Below are positions 14,114 through 23,031 of a DNA stretch of 42,850 bases, piece by piece. The stretch's first letter is position 1. Each line of letters begins with the position of its first letter. Both the position numbers and the translations under genes were made by a program. Source of the stretch: a virus; IMG/VR virus record IMGVR_UViG_3300036393_000023, positions 1-42,850 of that record. One strand, given 5' to 3'. The notes under the pieces are model-generated. The model had not been told where the DNA came from. It made no database searches and saw nothing but the letters and a program-made list of their open reading frames with translations.

Positions 14114-15930
14114 CCGATTCCTCCGACGACGACACCCCCAGCGATCGCGTCAAGAAGGCCATGGCCGGCAAGAAGCCGGTGACCGAGGCGCCGTTCAAGG
14201 TGATCGAGGGTGGCAAGGGCAAGACCCGGAAGCCGCGCGCCAAGAAGGCCGGCACAGGGGAGCCGCCGGCGCATGAGCACGAGCCCGATGGGCCGCAGGA
14301 CGGCGCCGAGCTCCCGCCCGATGGCGTCGGGCCCGAGGAGATGGAAAAGGCACGGCATTGCCGTGACCTCGACCAGAACGACCGCGACAACGGCCGCCGG
14401 CTGCTGATCTGGTTCGGCGACAACCTGGCTTACGTCACCGGCATGGGCTGGCTGACATGGCGCGAGACGCACTGGCAGCGCGACGAGGGCGAGCTGGGCG
14501 CGCGGCTACTGGCGCAGAACCTCGTCGACAAGATCAAGCTCGAGGCGATCGTGATCGAGGCCTCGCCGGCGCAGCAGCGGCTGCTCGATGCGGCGGCCGC
14601 GGCGCGGAAGAAGCCGGCGAACGGGCAGACGCCAGAGGACATCGCGCTGCAGCTGCGCGCCGGCAAAATCCTCGAGGCGCTGTCGAAGCGTCGATCGGAG
14701 CGGCGGAAATTCGCCGTTGGCTCGGGCAACTCGGGCAAGACCGAGGCGATGCTGAAGCAGGCCGCCAGCCTCAAATCGATCGAAGCGACGGCGCTCGATG
14801 CCGACCACAAGCAGTTCAACCTGCTCAACGGCACGCTGCGCTTCGTGAAGGTGGAGAACCCCGATTCCGACCCGGCGGCGCCGACCTTCCATTGGGAGGC
14901 GAAGTTTGAGGCGCATAATCGCACGGACATGCTGACCAAGCGCGCTGCCGTCGCCTATGACGCCGCGGCGACCTGCCCGGAGTTCGATCGGTTCCTGCTG
15001 ACGACGCAGCCCGACCAGGTGATGCGGCTGTTCCTGCAGGTGTTCCACGCCTATGCGCTGCTGCTCGGCGGCAATGACGAGCAGCGCCTGGTGTTCCATT
15101 TCGGCACCGGGGCCAACGGCAAGTCGGCCTTCCTCGAGGCGCTCGGCCGGCTGGCCGACATGTATCGCGCCGTGGTGTCGCCCGACACAATCACCGGCGA
15201 GCAGCAGCGCGACGGCAGCAAGGCCAACAGTGACATCGCGCGGCTCCACTCGAGCCGGTTCGTCACCATCGAAGAGTTGCCGCGCGGCACGCCGCTCAAG
15301 GAAAACCTGATCAAGGCGCTGACCGGCGGCACCAGGATGGTGGCGCGGTTCCTGCAGAAGGAAATCTTCGAGTTCGACCCGGTGTTCACCGCGGTGCTCT
15401 CGGGCAACGACATGCCGAACGTTTCGGGCACCGATTACGGCATCTGGCGCCGGCTGCTGCTGGTGCACTGGGGCGTGACCATCCCCGAGGCCGAGCGGCT
15501 GCCGTTCGGCGTGCTGATGGCGAAGTTCGACGCGGAACGGGCCGGGATCCTCAACTGGCTGATATCAGGCGCGCTGCGCTACCTCAACGAAGGGTTGCAG
15601 CCGTTCATCCCCGCCTCGGTGACGGCCTTCACCGAGGACTATCGCGAGGAACGCGACCATGTCGGCGTGTTCGTCAGCAGCTGCGTGATCATGGATCCCG
15701 ATCGCTCGGTGGGCGCCGGCGACATGTTCAAGGCCTATACCGACTGGTGCGAGGCCAACGGGCTGAAGCCCTGGACACAGACGGCCTTCGGCACCCGGCT
15801 GGGCGCGCTGGGCATCAAGAAGGATCGCGGCCGGCTGGTGACCTACCAGGGCGTGAAGCTGGGCGATGTGCCCACGCGCTTCGACCCCAAGACAGTGCCG
15901 CCTCGGCACGATCCGGGCTGGAGCCCCTGA
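14110..15930 (+). CDS. P4/D5-type superfamily 3 helicase
   Basis: A 606-residue replicative helicase. Residues 1-80 are a charged disordered lead. The D5_N-like domain spans about 95-300. The SF3 ATPase has Walker A FGTGANGKS (about 330-338), Walker B FVTIEELP (about 386-393), and sensor motif FTAVLSGNDMPNVSG. A C-terminal DNA-binding winged helix (AYTDWCEANGLKPWTQTAFG) follows. It would unwind the phage origin together with the separate primase. It is the last replication gene and is directly followed by the 9-bp repeat array, which supports origin recognition nearby. Confidence 0.92.
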   Translation: MTDSSDDDTPSDRVKKAMAGKKPVTEAPFKVIEGGKGKTRKPRAKKAGTGEPPAHEHEPDGPQDGAELPPDGVGPEEMEKARHCRDLDQNDRDNGRRLLIWFGDNLAYVTGMGWLTWRETHWQRDEGELGARLLAQNLVDKIKLEAIVIEASPAQQRLLDAAAAARKKPANGQTPEDIALQLRAGKILEALSKRRSERRKFAVGSGNSGKTEAMLKQAASLKSIEATALDADHKQFNLLNGTLRFVKVENPDSDPAAPTFHWEAKFEAHNRTDMLTKRAAVAYDAAATCPEFDRFLLTTQPDQVMRLFLQVFHAYALLLGGNDEQRLVFHFGTGANGKSAFLEALGRLADMYRAVVSPDTITGEQQRDGSKANSDIARLHSSRFVTIEELPRGTPLKENLIKALTGGTRMVARFLQKEIFEFDPVFTAVLSGNDMPNVSGTDYGIWRRLLLVHWGVTIPEAERLPFGVLMAKFDAERAGILNWLISGALRYLNEGLQPFIPASVTAFTEDYREERDHVGVFVSSCVIMDPDRSVGAGDMFKAYTDWCEANGLKPWTQTAFGTRLGALGIKKDRGRLVTYQGVKLGDVPTRFDPKTVPPRHDPGWSP

Positions 15931-15993
15931 GTCTCCAGCAACGCTTTTGCGTTCGCCCCCAACCCCCTCTGAGTGAAGAGAAACGGAAGTCGC

Positions 15994-16306
15994 AACTGTC
16001 GCCCCGCGCAAGCGCGGGCCGCAGACAGTTGCGAGAGTTAAGCGAGGGGCGGAATGCAACTGTCGCAACGGTGTTTCAAGCGATATTTCAACGGCTTAGC
16101 GCGATTGTGCGACAGTTGCGACAGTCTCGCGCGCGTATACTGCTGGAGGGGTGCGGGTGGTGCGCTTCTATCGGCGGGCGGCGATGATCGGATTTGGCGC
16201 TTATGACACGGGGGAACTGTCGCAACCCTCGCAACTATCGCAAGCCCTTGCCGCACCATCGCTTTCGCCGACCGACAACTGTCGCTCAACTATCGCTAAC
16301 CCTCGC
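15994..16306. repeat. Array of 9-bp repeats AACNNTCGC, candidate phage replication origin
   Basis: The 399-base gap after the helicase holds no convincing gene. It contains eight direct copies of AACNNTCGC at 15994, 16058, 16215, 16224, 16233, 16277, 16288 and 16298, and at least two inverted full copies (16031-16039, 16109-16117) plus near-copies at 16022 and 16118. Copies at 16215-16241 are three exact tandem units with no spacer; the trio at 16277-16306 uses the same three variants (TG, TA, CC) in a different order. A less GC-rich stretch (16067-16108) lies between convergent copies. Iterons beside a helicase gene suggest an origin. A short GC hairpin (CCCGCGC/GCGCGGG) is at 16003-16018. 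Confidence 0.7.
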
Positions 16307-16329
16307 AAGAGGGAGAAGGGGTACCGGAA

Positions 16330-16920
16330 ATGGATAAGAGGCCGACTGAAGTCGCCAGGCAGGGGATGGACATCGAGCACCTCGTCACCTGGGCCTTGCG
16401 GGAGCAGGGGCTGGGCTGGAGCGCGGCCTCGGGGCAGGACAATGGCTGGATGGTGCTCGGCACGCGCGTCGACACCTCGGGCTATGGCGCGCCGCCGCCC
16501 TCGGCCGCGTTGTGGACCGACGATGATGCGATGCTCGTGCGCCAGGCGATCGATGCGCTGCCCGCAGAGATAGGCGCCCTGGTGCTGCTCAACGGACGGA
16601 CCGGGATGCGGCCCGACTGGTGCGAGGAAGGCGAGGGGCAGTGGGTGCAAGAACGCGACGGGCGAGGGCGGCCCTTGTGGGACTGGGCCGACCCGGTGAA
16701 CCGGACCGGGGAGAAGCGGGCGCGCATGGTGTTCGAGGGCACGCGGCCCGAGCTGGTGCGCTTCCATCGGGCGGAATACACGGCCTGGCGCGAAGGGTTG
16801 GTGGCGCTGGTGGCGCCGCTCAACAAGGTGATGGCCTCGCACGAGGCGATCGGGCCGTTCTTTTCGGCGCGGCCTTGGGATGAGGTGAGGCCGGCGATTC
16901 TCCATGCGGTGGCCAGCTGA
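16330..16920 (+). CDS. Conserved phage protein in late-regulator (Q) position
   Basis: A 196-residue protein of unknown family, with recurring motifs DIEHLVTWALREQGLGW, TDDDAMLVRQAIDALP and VLLNGRTGMRPDW. Related genes occur in other alphaproteobacterial prophages at the junction of replication and packaging genes. It is the last early gene. A TTGACA box and a strong terminator follow immediately, the same layout as lambda Q - PR' - tR'. A late activator or antiterminator role is inferred from position only. The start is at ATG 16330, 23 bases after the last iteron; GGAG is not optimal but GAGAAGGGG lies upstream. Confidence 0.65.
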   Translation: MDKRPTEVARQGMDIEHLVTWALREQGLGWSAASGQDNGWMVLGTRVDTSGYGAPPPSAALWTDDDAMLVRQAIDALPAEIGALVLLNGRTGMRPDWCEEGEGQWVQERDGRGRPLWDWADPVNRTGEKRARMVFEGTRPELVRFHRAEYTAWREGLVALVAPLNKVMASHEAIGPFFSARPWDEVRPAILHAVAS

Positions 16921-16931
16921 GACCGTCGCAA

Positions 16932-16961
16932 TTGACAAAACGCAGCTATTTGCGGCATGTG
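16932..16961 (+). promoter_or_regulatory. Candidate late promoter
   Basis: A perfect TTGACA (16932-16937) lies 12 bases after the previous stop. The best -10 at 18 bases is CATGTG (16956-16961), a weak match, though alphaproteobacterial -10 boxes are loose. It would start transcription about 20 bases ahead of the terminator stem. Confidence 0.4.
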
Positions 16962-16986
16962 TGATGCATCCCAATAGGGAATCAGA

Positions 16987-17020
16987 CGCGCTGCCCCACC
17001 CGGGCGGCGCGTTTTGCTTT
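16987..17020 (+). terminator. Strong intrinsic terminator between early and late genes
   Basis: A 10-bp stem (left arm 16987-16996, right arm 17002-17011, one G:T pair) with a CACCC loop is followed by TTTTGCTTT. It ends the early operon and stands between a promoter-like box and the late genes, so late expression would need readthrough or another promoter downstream. Confidence 0.8.
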
Positions 17021-17068
17021 GGACCAAGAACGGTACCCGGGCGGTACCGTTTCCAGATGGTGCGCTCG

Positions 17069-17437
17069 ATGGGCAGGCTAAAGACGATGAGGCCGCTGCT
17101 CAGTATCGTGCCACCTCGTCTGGGGTTCGCCCCTGGTGATGAGAGGGCGGCGGACAAGTCCCGCAACCTGATGGCGCCATGGCGCGCCTGGTACAACACC
17201 GAGCGCTGGCGCAAGCTGCGCATGCAGGTGTTCGTGCGTGATCACTTCGTCTGTCAGCGCACCGGCGCGGTGTGTGTGGGCAAGTATCCTGCCCCGAATA
17301 GCCCCGTGGCTAACCACAAGGTGCCGCACAAGGGCAACCCGGAACTGTTCTGGGACATCAACTACATCGAGACCGTGACCAAAGAGGTCCACGACAGTCT
17401 CATTCAGGCTGAGGAGCGAGCGCTGCCGCAGAGGTAG
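17069..17437 (+). CDS. HNH endonuclease of the packaging module
   Basis: A 122-residue protein. PWRAWYNTERWRKLR and VFVRDHFVCQRTG match the N-terminal half of the phage HNH family found beside terS in cos-type HK97-like phages. The core reads ANHKVPHKGNPELFWDINYI then HDSLIQAEE. The usual DH is NH, and the Cys pair normally preceding HDS (CKxCHD) is absent (TKEVHD), so metal binding is atypical. HNH partners stimulate terminase cleavage in HK97. ATG 17069 is chosen from family length; ATG 17057 is equally possible because neither has a clear ribosome-binding site. Confidence 0.78.
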   Translation: MGRLKTMRPLLSIVPPRLGFAPGDERAADKSRNLMAPWRAWYNTERWRKLRMQVFVRDHFVCQRTGAVCVGKYPAPNSPVANHKVPHKGNPELFWDINYIETVTKEVHDSLIQAEERALPQR

Positions 17438-17512
17438 GGGGGGGCGGGAAAATCTCTGCCAGACCCACCGTTTCCCGGACCGGCGCTCCCCTCACGCGGA
17501 GATTTTTTTCTG

Positions 17513-17986
17513 ATGGACGTGGAATTTGACCTGCTCGGCGACCCCATTCCGGAGGGGTTTGGCCGTCGTGGTCGGCCGCCGCATACGCCGACCGACGAAA
17601 AGCGCAGGATTGTCATACAGTTACTGGCGTTCGGTAAGTCGGTGGAGTTCATCTCGGCCGCTCTCAGCATCACGCCGCCCACGCTGCGAAAGAATTATTT
17701 TCGGGAGCTGCGGGCGCGTGAGGAAGCCCGGGCGCGCGTCGAGGGTCGCCTGCTTTCTTCGCTGATGGCTGAGGCTGAGGCGGGCAACGTCAGCGCGATC
17801 GATAAGTACTTCAAGCGCCTCGAGCGGCACGACATGGCGCAGCTCGCCGCGATGGCAGCCAACCGGCAGCCGAGCGATGAGGATCAGCGGAAGAAGGTCG
17901 GCAAGAAGGAAGCGCGTCGCCTGGCAGCTGGTGATGTGGCCGGCATCTATGCGCCGCGGCCGGCGCCTGGGTCGAAGCCGAACTAG
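17513..17986 (+). CDS. terS: Terminase small subunit
   Basis: A 157-residue protein directly before terL. Residues 20-75 form a helix-turn-helix (GRPPHTPTDEKRRIVIQLLA ... FISAALSITPPTLRKNYF), followed by an oligomerisation helix (ARARVEGRLLSSLMAEAEAG) and a basic tail. It recognises the packaging site and loads the large subunit. The 75-base gap between the HNH gene and terS has a G-run and a T-run and is the likely place for cos or pac by analogy with HK97, although no exact cos can be defined. Confidence 0.85.
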   Translation: MDVEFDLLGDPIPEGFGRRGRPPHTPTDEKRRIVIQLLAFGKSVEFISAALSITPPTLRKNYFRELRAREEARARVEGRLLSSLMAEAEAGNVSAIDKYFKRLERHDMAQLAAMAANRQPSDEDQRKKVGKKEARRLAAGDVAGIYAPRPAPGSKPN

Positions 17987-19690
17987 ATGTTCGCTGCGCC
18001 GGAGTGGTCAACAGCCTGCCCCGACTGGCAGGAACGGATCGTCGCGCGACAGTCGCTGATCCCGTTCGAGCCGCTGTTCCCGAACCAGGCGCACGATGCG
18101 CTGGCTGTGTTTAAGTCGCTGCGCATCGTCGATGCGCCGGGACAGCCGACCTTTGGCGAAGCCTGCGAGCCCTGGGTGTTCGAGTTCGTTGGCGCCATTT
18201 TCGGCGCGTACGATGCGAATGCCGGCAAGCAGCTGATCCGGGAGTTCTTCCTGCTGATCAGCAAGAAGAACTCGAAGTCGACGATCGCCGCCGGGATCAT
18301 GGTCACGGCGCTGATTATCAACTGGCGTCACTATTCGGAGCTGCTGATCCTCGCCCCCACCCTCGAGGTGGCGAACAACAGCTTCAAGCCCGCCGCCGCG
18401 ATGGTGCGCGCCGATCCGGTGCTGGCCGAGCTGCTTCACATTCAGGACCACCTGAAGCAGATCACGCATCGCGTCACCAACGCGACGCTGACGGTCGTGG
18501 CCGCCGAGAGCGCCACGGTCGGCGGCAAGAAGGGCGCATTCGTCCTCATCGACGAGCTGTGGCTGTTCGGCGAGCGGGCCAACGCCGAGGCGATGCTGCA
18601 GGAAGCCGTCGGCGGTCAGGTGTCCCGCGACGAAGGGTTCGTCATCTTCCTCTCGACCCAGAGCGACAAGCCGCCGGCCGGGGTGTTCAAGGCCAAGCTG
18701 GACTATGCCCGCGCGGTGCGCGACGGCCAGATCATCGATCCGTCGTTCCTCGCGGTGATCTTCGAATTCCCGGCGGCCATGGTCGCCAGCAAGGCTTACC
18801 TGAAGCCGGAACATTTCTACGTCACCAACCCCAACCTGGGCCGCTCGGTCAGCGCTGATTGGCTGTTGCGTGAGCTGACCAAGGCGCTGGCGGGCGATAC
18901 CGGGAAGCAGACGTTTCTCGCTAAGCACCTAAACATTGAGATCACCCTCGGCCTCGCCGGGGATCGATGGGCCGGCGCCGACTACTGGGAAGCCGCGGTC
19001 AGTGTGGTGCGCACCCTCGAAGAGCTGATCGAGGTGTGCGAGGTCGCAGTGGTTGGCCTCGATGGTGGTGGTCTCGACGATCTGCTTGGCGCCGGCGTCA
19101 TCGGGCGCCATCGCATAACCAAGGAATGGATCCTGTGGTGCCACGCCTGGGCGCAGCTAGACGTACTGGAGCGGCGCAAGGAAATTGCGCCGCGGCTGCA
19201 TGACTTCGCGCGTGCCGGTGAGGTTACGATCTGCGAGCGCCCCACGCAGGACATCGAAGAAATCGCATATCTCTGCGAGCGACTGGCTGATGCTCAATTG
19301 CTGCCAGACGAGGCGGCCGTAGGGCTCGACCCTCAGGCAGTGGCCGCACTGGTCGATGAGCTTGCCGGCCGCAACATCACGGCCGAGCAGATGGTCGCAG
19401 TGTCGCAGGGTTTCCGCCTGGCCGGCGCTATCTGGGGCACTGAGCGCAAGCTGAAAGACGGCACGCTCAAACATTGCGGGCAGGCACTGATGAGCTGGTG
19501 CGTCGGCAATGCCAAGGTCGAGCAACGAGGGAATGCCGTGCTGATTACCAAGCAGGTAGCGGGTAAGGCGAAAATCGACCCGCTGATTGCCGCCTTCAAT
19601 GCTGTCGCCCTGATGAGCCGCAACCCGGTGGCCGCTGCAGGCGAAGGCAGTCTTGACGACTACATCGCCTCGCTCGCGGGTGCCTCATGA
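17987..19690 (+). CDS. terL: Terminase large subunit
   Basis: A 567-residue HK97-type packaging motor. The ATPase has the deviant Walker A typical of this family ([15 protein letters not shown], about 87-101), the adenine-binding region [14 protein letters not shown], and Walker [13 protein letters not shown] (about 184-195). The C-terminal nuclease has an acidic start at [14 protein letters not shown] (about 350-363) and [14 protein letters not shown]. It cuts concatemers and pumps DNA into the prohead. It starts immediately after the terS stop and overlaps portal by 4 bases. Confidence 0.95.
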   Translation: MFAAPEWSTACPDWQERIVARQSLIPFEPLFPNQAHDALAVFKSLRIVDAPGQPTFGEACEPWVFEFVGAIFGAYDANAGKQLIREFFLLISKKNSKSTIAAGIMVTALIINWRHYSELLILAPTLEVANNSFKPAAAMVRADPVLAELLHIQDHLKQITHRVTNATLTVVAAESATVGGKKGAFVLIDELWLFGERANAEAMLQEAVGGQVSRDEGFVIFLSTQSDKPPAGVFKAKLDYARAVRDGQIIDPSFLAVIFEFPAAMVASKAYLKPEHFYVTNPNLGRSVSADWLLRELTKALAGDTGKQTFLAKHLNIEITLGLAGDRWAGADYWEAAVSVVRTLEELIEVCEVAVVGLDGGGLDDLLGAGVIGRHRITKEWILWCHAWAQLDVLERRKEIAPRLHDFARAGEVTICERPTQDIEEIAYLCERLADAQLLPDEAAVGLDPQAVAALVDELAGRNITAEQMVAVSQGFRLAGAIWGTERKLKDGTLKHCGQALMSWCVGNAKVEQRGNAVLITKQVAGKAKIDPLIAAFNAVALMSRNPVAAAGEGSLDDYIASLAGAS

Positions 19691-20937
19691 ACCGACTGCA
19701 GAAGATGCTCGCCGGCGTGATCCTCGGGAAGGATACGACCCGGGCGTTGTCGCTGACCGAGCCGAAGTACTGGCGCAACGACACGTTCGCCGAGAACTCG
19801 GTCTCCGATGAGGCGGACGCGAAGAGCGTACTGGGATTGTCGGCCGCCTGGGCGTGCGTGAACCTGCTCGCTGGCACCATCGCGTCGTTGCCGATGATGG
19901 TCTATCGCACCGACGCCAAGGGCGTGCGGACGGTCGCCAAGGATCACCCGCTGTATCGCGTGCTGCACGATAGCCCGAACAGCCTGCAGACGGCGCTGGA
20001 CTTTTGGGAGTTCGAGCAGGCGAGCATCGAGCTGTGGGGGAACGGTTATGCCCGCAAGGTAAAGGGCGCCGGCGACATCGTGGGGCTGATCCCGGTGATG
20101 CCGAACCTGCCGCAGGTGTCGAACCTGGGCAACGGCAGGTTGCGCTACCAGTGGACCGAAAACGGGAAGGAGTTCGACCTCACCAGCGACGATATGCTGC
20201 ATATCCGCGGGTTTGGCGGCAACCCGCTGGGCGGAATGTCGACGCTGGCCTTCGGCGCCCGCACCTTCAACCTGGCGACGGCCATCAACAAGGCGGCGAG
20301 CGCCACGTTCAGGAACGGCGTTCGCCCGTCAGGCGTCCTGACTTTCGAGAAGTTCCTCTCGTCTGAGCAGCGGTCGATCATCGAGGAAAAGCTTGTGGAG
20401 AAGTTCCTCGGCGCCATGAACAGCGGGCGACCGCTTGTCCTCGAGGGTGGCACGACCTGGCAGCAGCTCAGCATCAGCCCCGAAGATGCGCAGATGCTGG
20501 AATCGCGCGGCTTTAGCGTCGAGGAAATCTGCCGCTTCTTCGGTGTGCCTCCCTTCATGATCGGGCACTCGGAAAAGTCCACCAGCTGGGGCACCGGCAT
20601 CAAGGAACAGACGCTCGGCTTCCAGAAATTCGCCCTTCGGCGCCGCGCCAAGCGGATCGAGCAGTCGATCGAGAAGCAGCTCCTCTCGGCGGAGGACCGC
20701 GCCAACGGCATCGTCGTCGAGATCTCGATGGAAGGGCTGCTGCGCGGTGCCAGCGATGAGCGGTCGACCTTCTATCAGTCGGCGCTTCAGAACGGGTGGA
20801 TGACCATCAACGAAGTCCGCCAGCTCGAGAACCTGCCGCCGGTTGCCGGTGGTGACGTGCCGCGCATGCAGTCGCAGAACCTGCCGATCACCCAGACCCC
20901 GGAGCCGAAGGCGCTCCTGGCCACGACGACGGAGTAG
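19687..20937 (+). CDS. Portal protein, HK97 family
   Basis: A 416-residue portal protein with family hallmarks: [20 protein letters not shown] near the N-terminus, [12 protein letters not shown], the stem region [18 protein letters not shown], and the [20 protein letters not shown] motif typical of HK97 portals. Twelve copies would form the dodecameric ring for DNA entry and exit. Its start overlaps terL by ATGA. The C-terminus is short and Thr-rich, within the normal range for the family. Confidence 0.95.
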   Translation: MNRLQKMLAGVILGKDTTRALSLTEPKYWRNDTFAENSVSDEADAKSVLGLSAAWACVNLLAGTIASLPMMVYRTDAKGVRTVAKDHPLYRVLHDSPNSLQTALDFWEFEQASIELWGNGYARKVKGAGDIVGLIPVMPNLPQVSNLGNGRLRYQWTENGKEFDLTSDDMLHIRGFGGNPLGGMSTLAFGARTFNLATAINKAASATFRNGVRPSGVLTFEKFLSSEQRSIIEEKLVEKFLGAMNSGRPLVLEGGTTWQQLSISPEDAQMLESRGFSVEEICRFFGVPPFMIGHSEKSTSWGTGIKEQTLGFQKFALRRRAKRIEQSIEKQLLSAEDRANGIVVEISMEGLLRGASDERSTFYQSALQNGWMTINEVRQLENLPPVAGGDVPRMQSQNLPITQTPEPKALLATTTE

Positions 20938-20941
20938 CACC

Positions 20942-21610
20942 ATGCAGCCCATCCGGACCAAGCGAGCCGAGGTAGCCCACGCCACGAAGGACTTTGCCCT
21001 GCAGATCAAAGGCGAGGTTGGCGACGATGGCACCTTCGAGGGATACGGCTCGATCTTTGGCAACATCGACAGTTACGGCGAAAAGGTTGTCGCCGGCGCG
21101 TTCGGTGAAAGCCTGGCCCGCCACAAACGCGAGGGCACCAAGCCGCTGCTGCTGTGGCAGCACGACAGCTGGTCGCCGATCGGCGTATGGGACGACCTCG
21201 CAGAGGACGGCAAGGGCCTGTGGGGGAAGGGCCGGTTGCTGCCCGGAGTGAAGGCCGCCGACGAGGCGCTGATCCTGCTCAAGGCAGGCGCGGTGCAGGG
21301 CCTGTCGATCGGCTACCGCGAAGTCGAGACCGAGCCCGACGGGAACGTACGCCTGCTCAAGAAGCTCGACCTGCTCGAGATCAGCATCGTCTCATTCCCG
21401 GCCAACCGCCGGGCTCGTGTTGAGACGGTGAAATCCATTCTGGACGCCGGGAAGCTCCCGACGGTCCGTGAGTTCGAAGAATTCCTGCGGGATGCAGGGT
21501 TCTCGAAAGCCTTGGCAACAGCAATTGCCGCCAAGGCGACGCCGCACCTTCGGGGGGAGCCCGGCGGTGAGGCGGATGTCCGCGCCTTCCTCGAGAAGCT
21601 GCGCGGGTAA
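20942..21610 (+). CDS. Prohead maturation protease, HK97 (U35) family
   Basis: A 222-residue serine protease. FEGYGSIFGNIDSYGE near the N-terminus, LLLWQHD containing the likely catalytic His (about 76), and VQGLSIGYRE carrying the nucleophile Ser (about 121) are family motifs. The strand LDLLEISIVSFPAN follows. It removes the delta domain of the capsid protein and then itself. ATG 20942 is set by GGAG seven bases upstream; the long upstream frame is a shadow of portal. Confidence 0.92.
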   Translation: MQPIRTKRAEVAHATKDFALQIKGEVGDDGTFEGYGSIFGNIDSYGEKVVAGAFGESLARHKREGTKPLLLWQHDSWSPIGVWDDLAEDGKGLWGKGRLLPGVKAADEALILLKAGAVQGLSIGYREVETEPDGNVRLLKKLDLLEISIVSFPANRRARVETVKSILDAGKLPTVREFEEFLRDAGFSKALATAIAAKATPHLRGEPGGEADVRAFLEKLRG

Positions 21611-21643
21611 CCCTGCATACCCACACATCATTGGAGACGAACC

Positions 21644-22966
21644 ATGGCTCGCATCACGCGATTCATTGGCCTCGCCGCGCTCGCCACTGTGGCGTTCCCG
21701 GCCATGAACTACCTCGGCGCCCCGCGCGTCGCGTTCGACAAGCCCGACGGTGGCGGCTCTGGCCAGACCGTCGAGCAGCTGGCCGCCGAGATCCAGTCGA
21801 AGTTCGACAAGCAGTTCGGCGAGATCAAGGGCATCGCCACCGACGCGCTCGGCAAAGTGAAAGCCGGCGAGACGCTGACCCAGGAGACCAAGGAGAAGGC
21901 CGACGAGGCGCTCCTGAAGCTCAACGATCTCAACAAGATCAAGGAACAGGTCGCCGAGCTGATGCAGAAGCTGGCGGAAGGCGACCAGGGCGCCGGCGAA
22001 AAGGCCAAATCCCTCGGTGAAATCTTCACCAGCGACGAAAAGGTCAAGTCCTGGCTGTCGGGCGACCCGAGCTCCGGCAAGATCGATGCCCGCGTCAAGG
22101 CCACCCTCACGTCCCTGACAACCGACGCCGCCGGCTCGGTTGGCGACGCCATCGACAATACCCGTCTGCCCGGCATCCTGCCGTTGGCGCAGCGCCGGCT
22201 CTATGTCCGCGACCTCATCTCGCCCGGTCGCATGGATGGGGCATCGCTCGAGTATGTGAAGGAAACCGGCTTCACCAACAGTGCCGCGCCCGTGGCTGAA
22301 GGTGCGGCCAAGCCGGAATCTGACATCAAGCTCGATCTGGTCACCACCTCGGCCAAGGTTATCGCGCACTGGATGAAGGCTTCGAAGCAGGTGCTGAGCG
22401 ATATCAGCCAGCTTCGTTCGATCGTCGATCAGCGCCTTGTCTACGGCCTGAAGTACGTCGAAGAAACCGAACTGTTGAAGGGTGACGGCACCGGCCAGCA
22501 CCTGCTCGGCATCATCCCGCAGGCGACTGCCTATTCGGCGCCGATCTCGCTGGCTGACCTCAACATCATCGACGTTCTGCGTCTGGCGATGCTGCAGGCT
22601 GTGTTGGCGGAATACCCGGCCACGGGTCACGTGCTGAACCCGATCGACTGGACCAGCATCGAGACACTGAAGGACGGCGAAGGGCGCTATATCATCGGCA
22701 ACCCGCAGGGCACCACCTCGCCGACCCTCTGGGGTCTGCCGGTGGTCGCCACGCAGGCGATGACGGTGCGCAAATTCCTCACCGGCGCCTTCAAGCTCGG
22801 CGCCCAGGTCTTCGACCGTTGGGATGCGCGCGTCGAGGCCGGCTTCGTCAACGACGACTTCACCAAGAACCTGGTGACGATCCTCGGCGAAGAGCGCCTC
22901 GCTCTCGCGGTCTACCGTCCCGAAGCCTTCATCTACGGCGATTTCGACACCGCCCTGGCTTCGTAA
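21644..22966 (+). CDS. Major capsid protein, HK97 fold
   Basis: A 440-residue capsid protein. Residues 40-125 are a coiled-coil delta/scaffold domain (QLAAEIQSKFDKQFGEIKG, TQETKEKADEALLKLNDL), probably removed by the protease. The mature HK97 fold begins around residues 130-150 and includes LPLAQRRLYVRDLI, WMKASKQVLSDISQL, VDQRLVYGL and GLPVVATQAM. The extreme N-terminus is unusually hydrophobic (RFIGLAALATVAFPAM). GGAG ahead of ATG 21644 supports that start. A strong hairpin follows the gene. Confidence 0.95.
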   Translation: MARITRFIGLAALATVAFPAMNYLGAPRVAFDKPDGGGSGQTVEQLAAEIQSKFDKQFGEIKGIATDALGKVKAGETLTQETKEKADEALLKLNDLNKIKEQVAELMQKLAEGDQGAGEKAKSLGEIFTSDEKVKSWLSGDPSSGKIDARVKATLTSLTTDAAGSVGDAIDNTRLPGILPLAQRRLYVRDLISPGRMDGASLEYVKETGFTNSAAPVAEGAAKPESDIKLDLVTTSAKVIAHWMKASKQVLSDISQLRSIVDQRLVYGLKYVEETELLKGDGTGQHLLGIIPQATAYSAPISLADLNIIDVLRLAMLQAVLAEYPATGHVLNPIDWTSIETLKDGEGRYIIGNPQGTTSPTLWGLPVVATQAMTVRKFLTGAFKLGAQVFDRWDARVEAGFVNDDFTKNLVTILGEERLALAVYRPEAFIYGDFDTALAS

Positions 22967-22983
22967 CCGGTCGGCTGATGCTG

Positions 22984-23009
22984 AGCGGGCGGCTTCGGCC
23001 GCCCGCTTT
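22984..23009 (+). terminator. Stem-loop after the capsid gene
   Basis: A perfect 10-bp stem (22984-22993 with 22998-23007) closes a UUCG-type loop (TTCG) and is followed by only TTC. It may be a partial terminator or an mRNA stabiliser favouring high capsid expression. Confidence 0.6.
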
Positions 23010-23031
23010 CATGAGCTGAAAGGAGACCGCC

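Noticed and set aside
14506-15468. 320-codon minus-strand frame inside the helicase
   Set aside because: Antisense to a gene with clear SF3 motifs; His/Arg-rich composition typical of shadows in GC-rich DNA.
16101-16141. TATACT (16136-16141) as a promoter -10 box in the repeat array
   Set aside because: The nearest -35-like box (TTGCGA, 16116) is only 14 bases away, and it is made of repeat sequence.
16038-16289. 83-codon minus-strand frame in the repeat array
   Set aside because: It is made of translated repeat units and basic residues; there is no ribosome-binding site. The repeats explain the openness.
15994-16306. CRISPR array
   Set aside because: Repeats are only 9 bp, in both orientations, with no uniform spacers; no cas genes are present.
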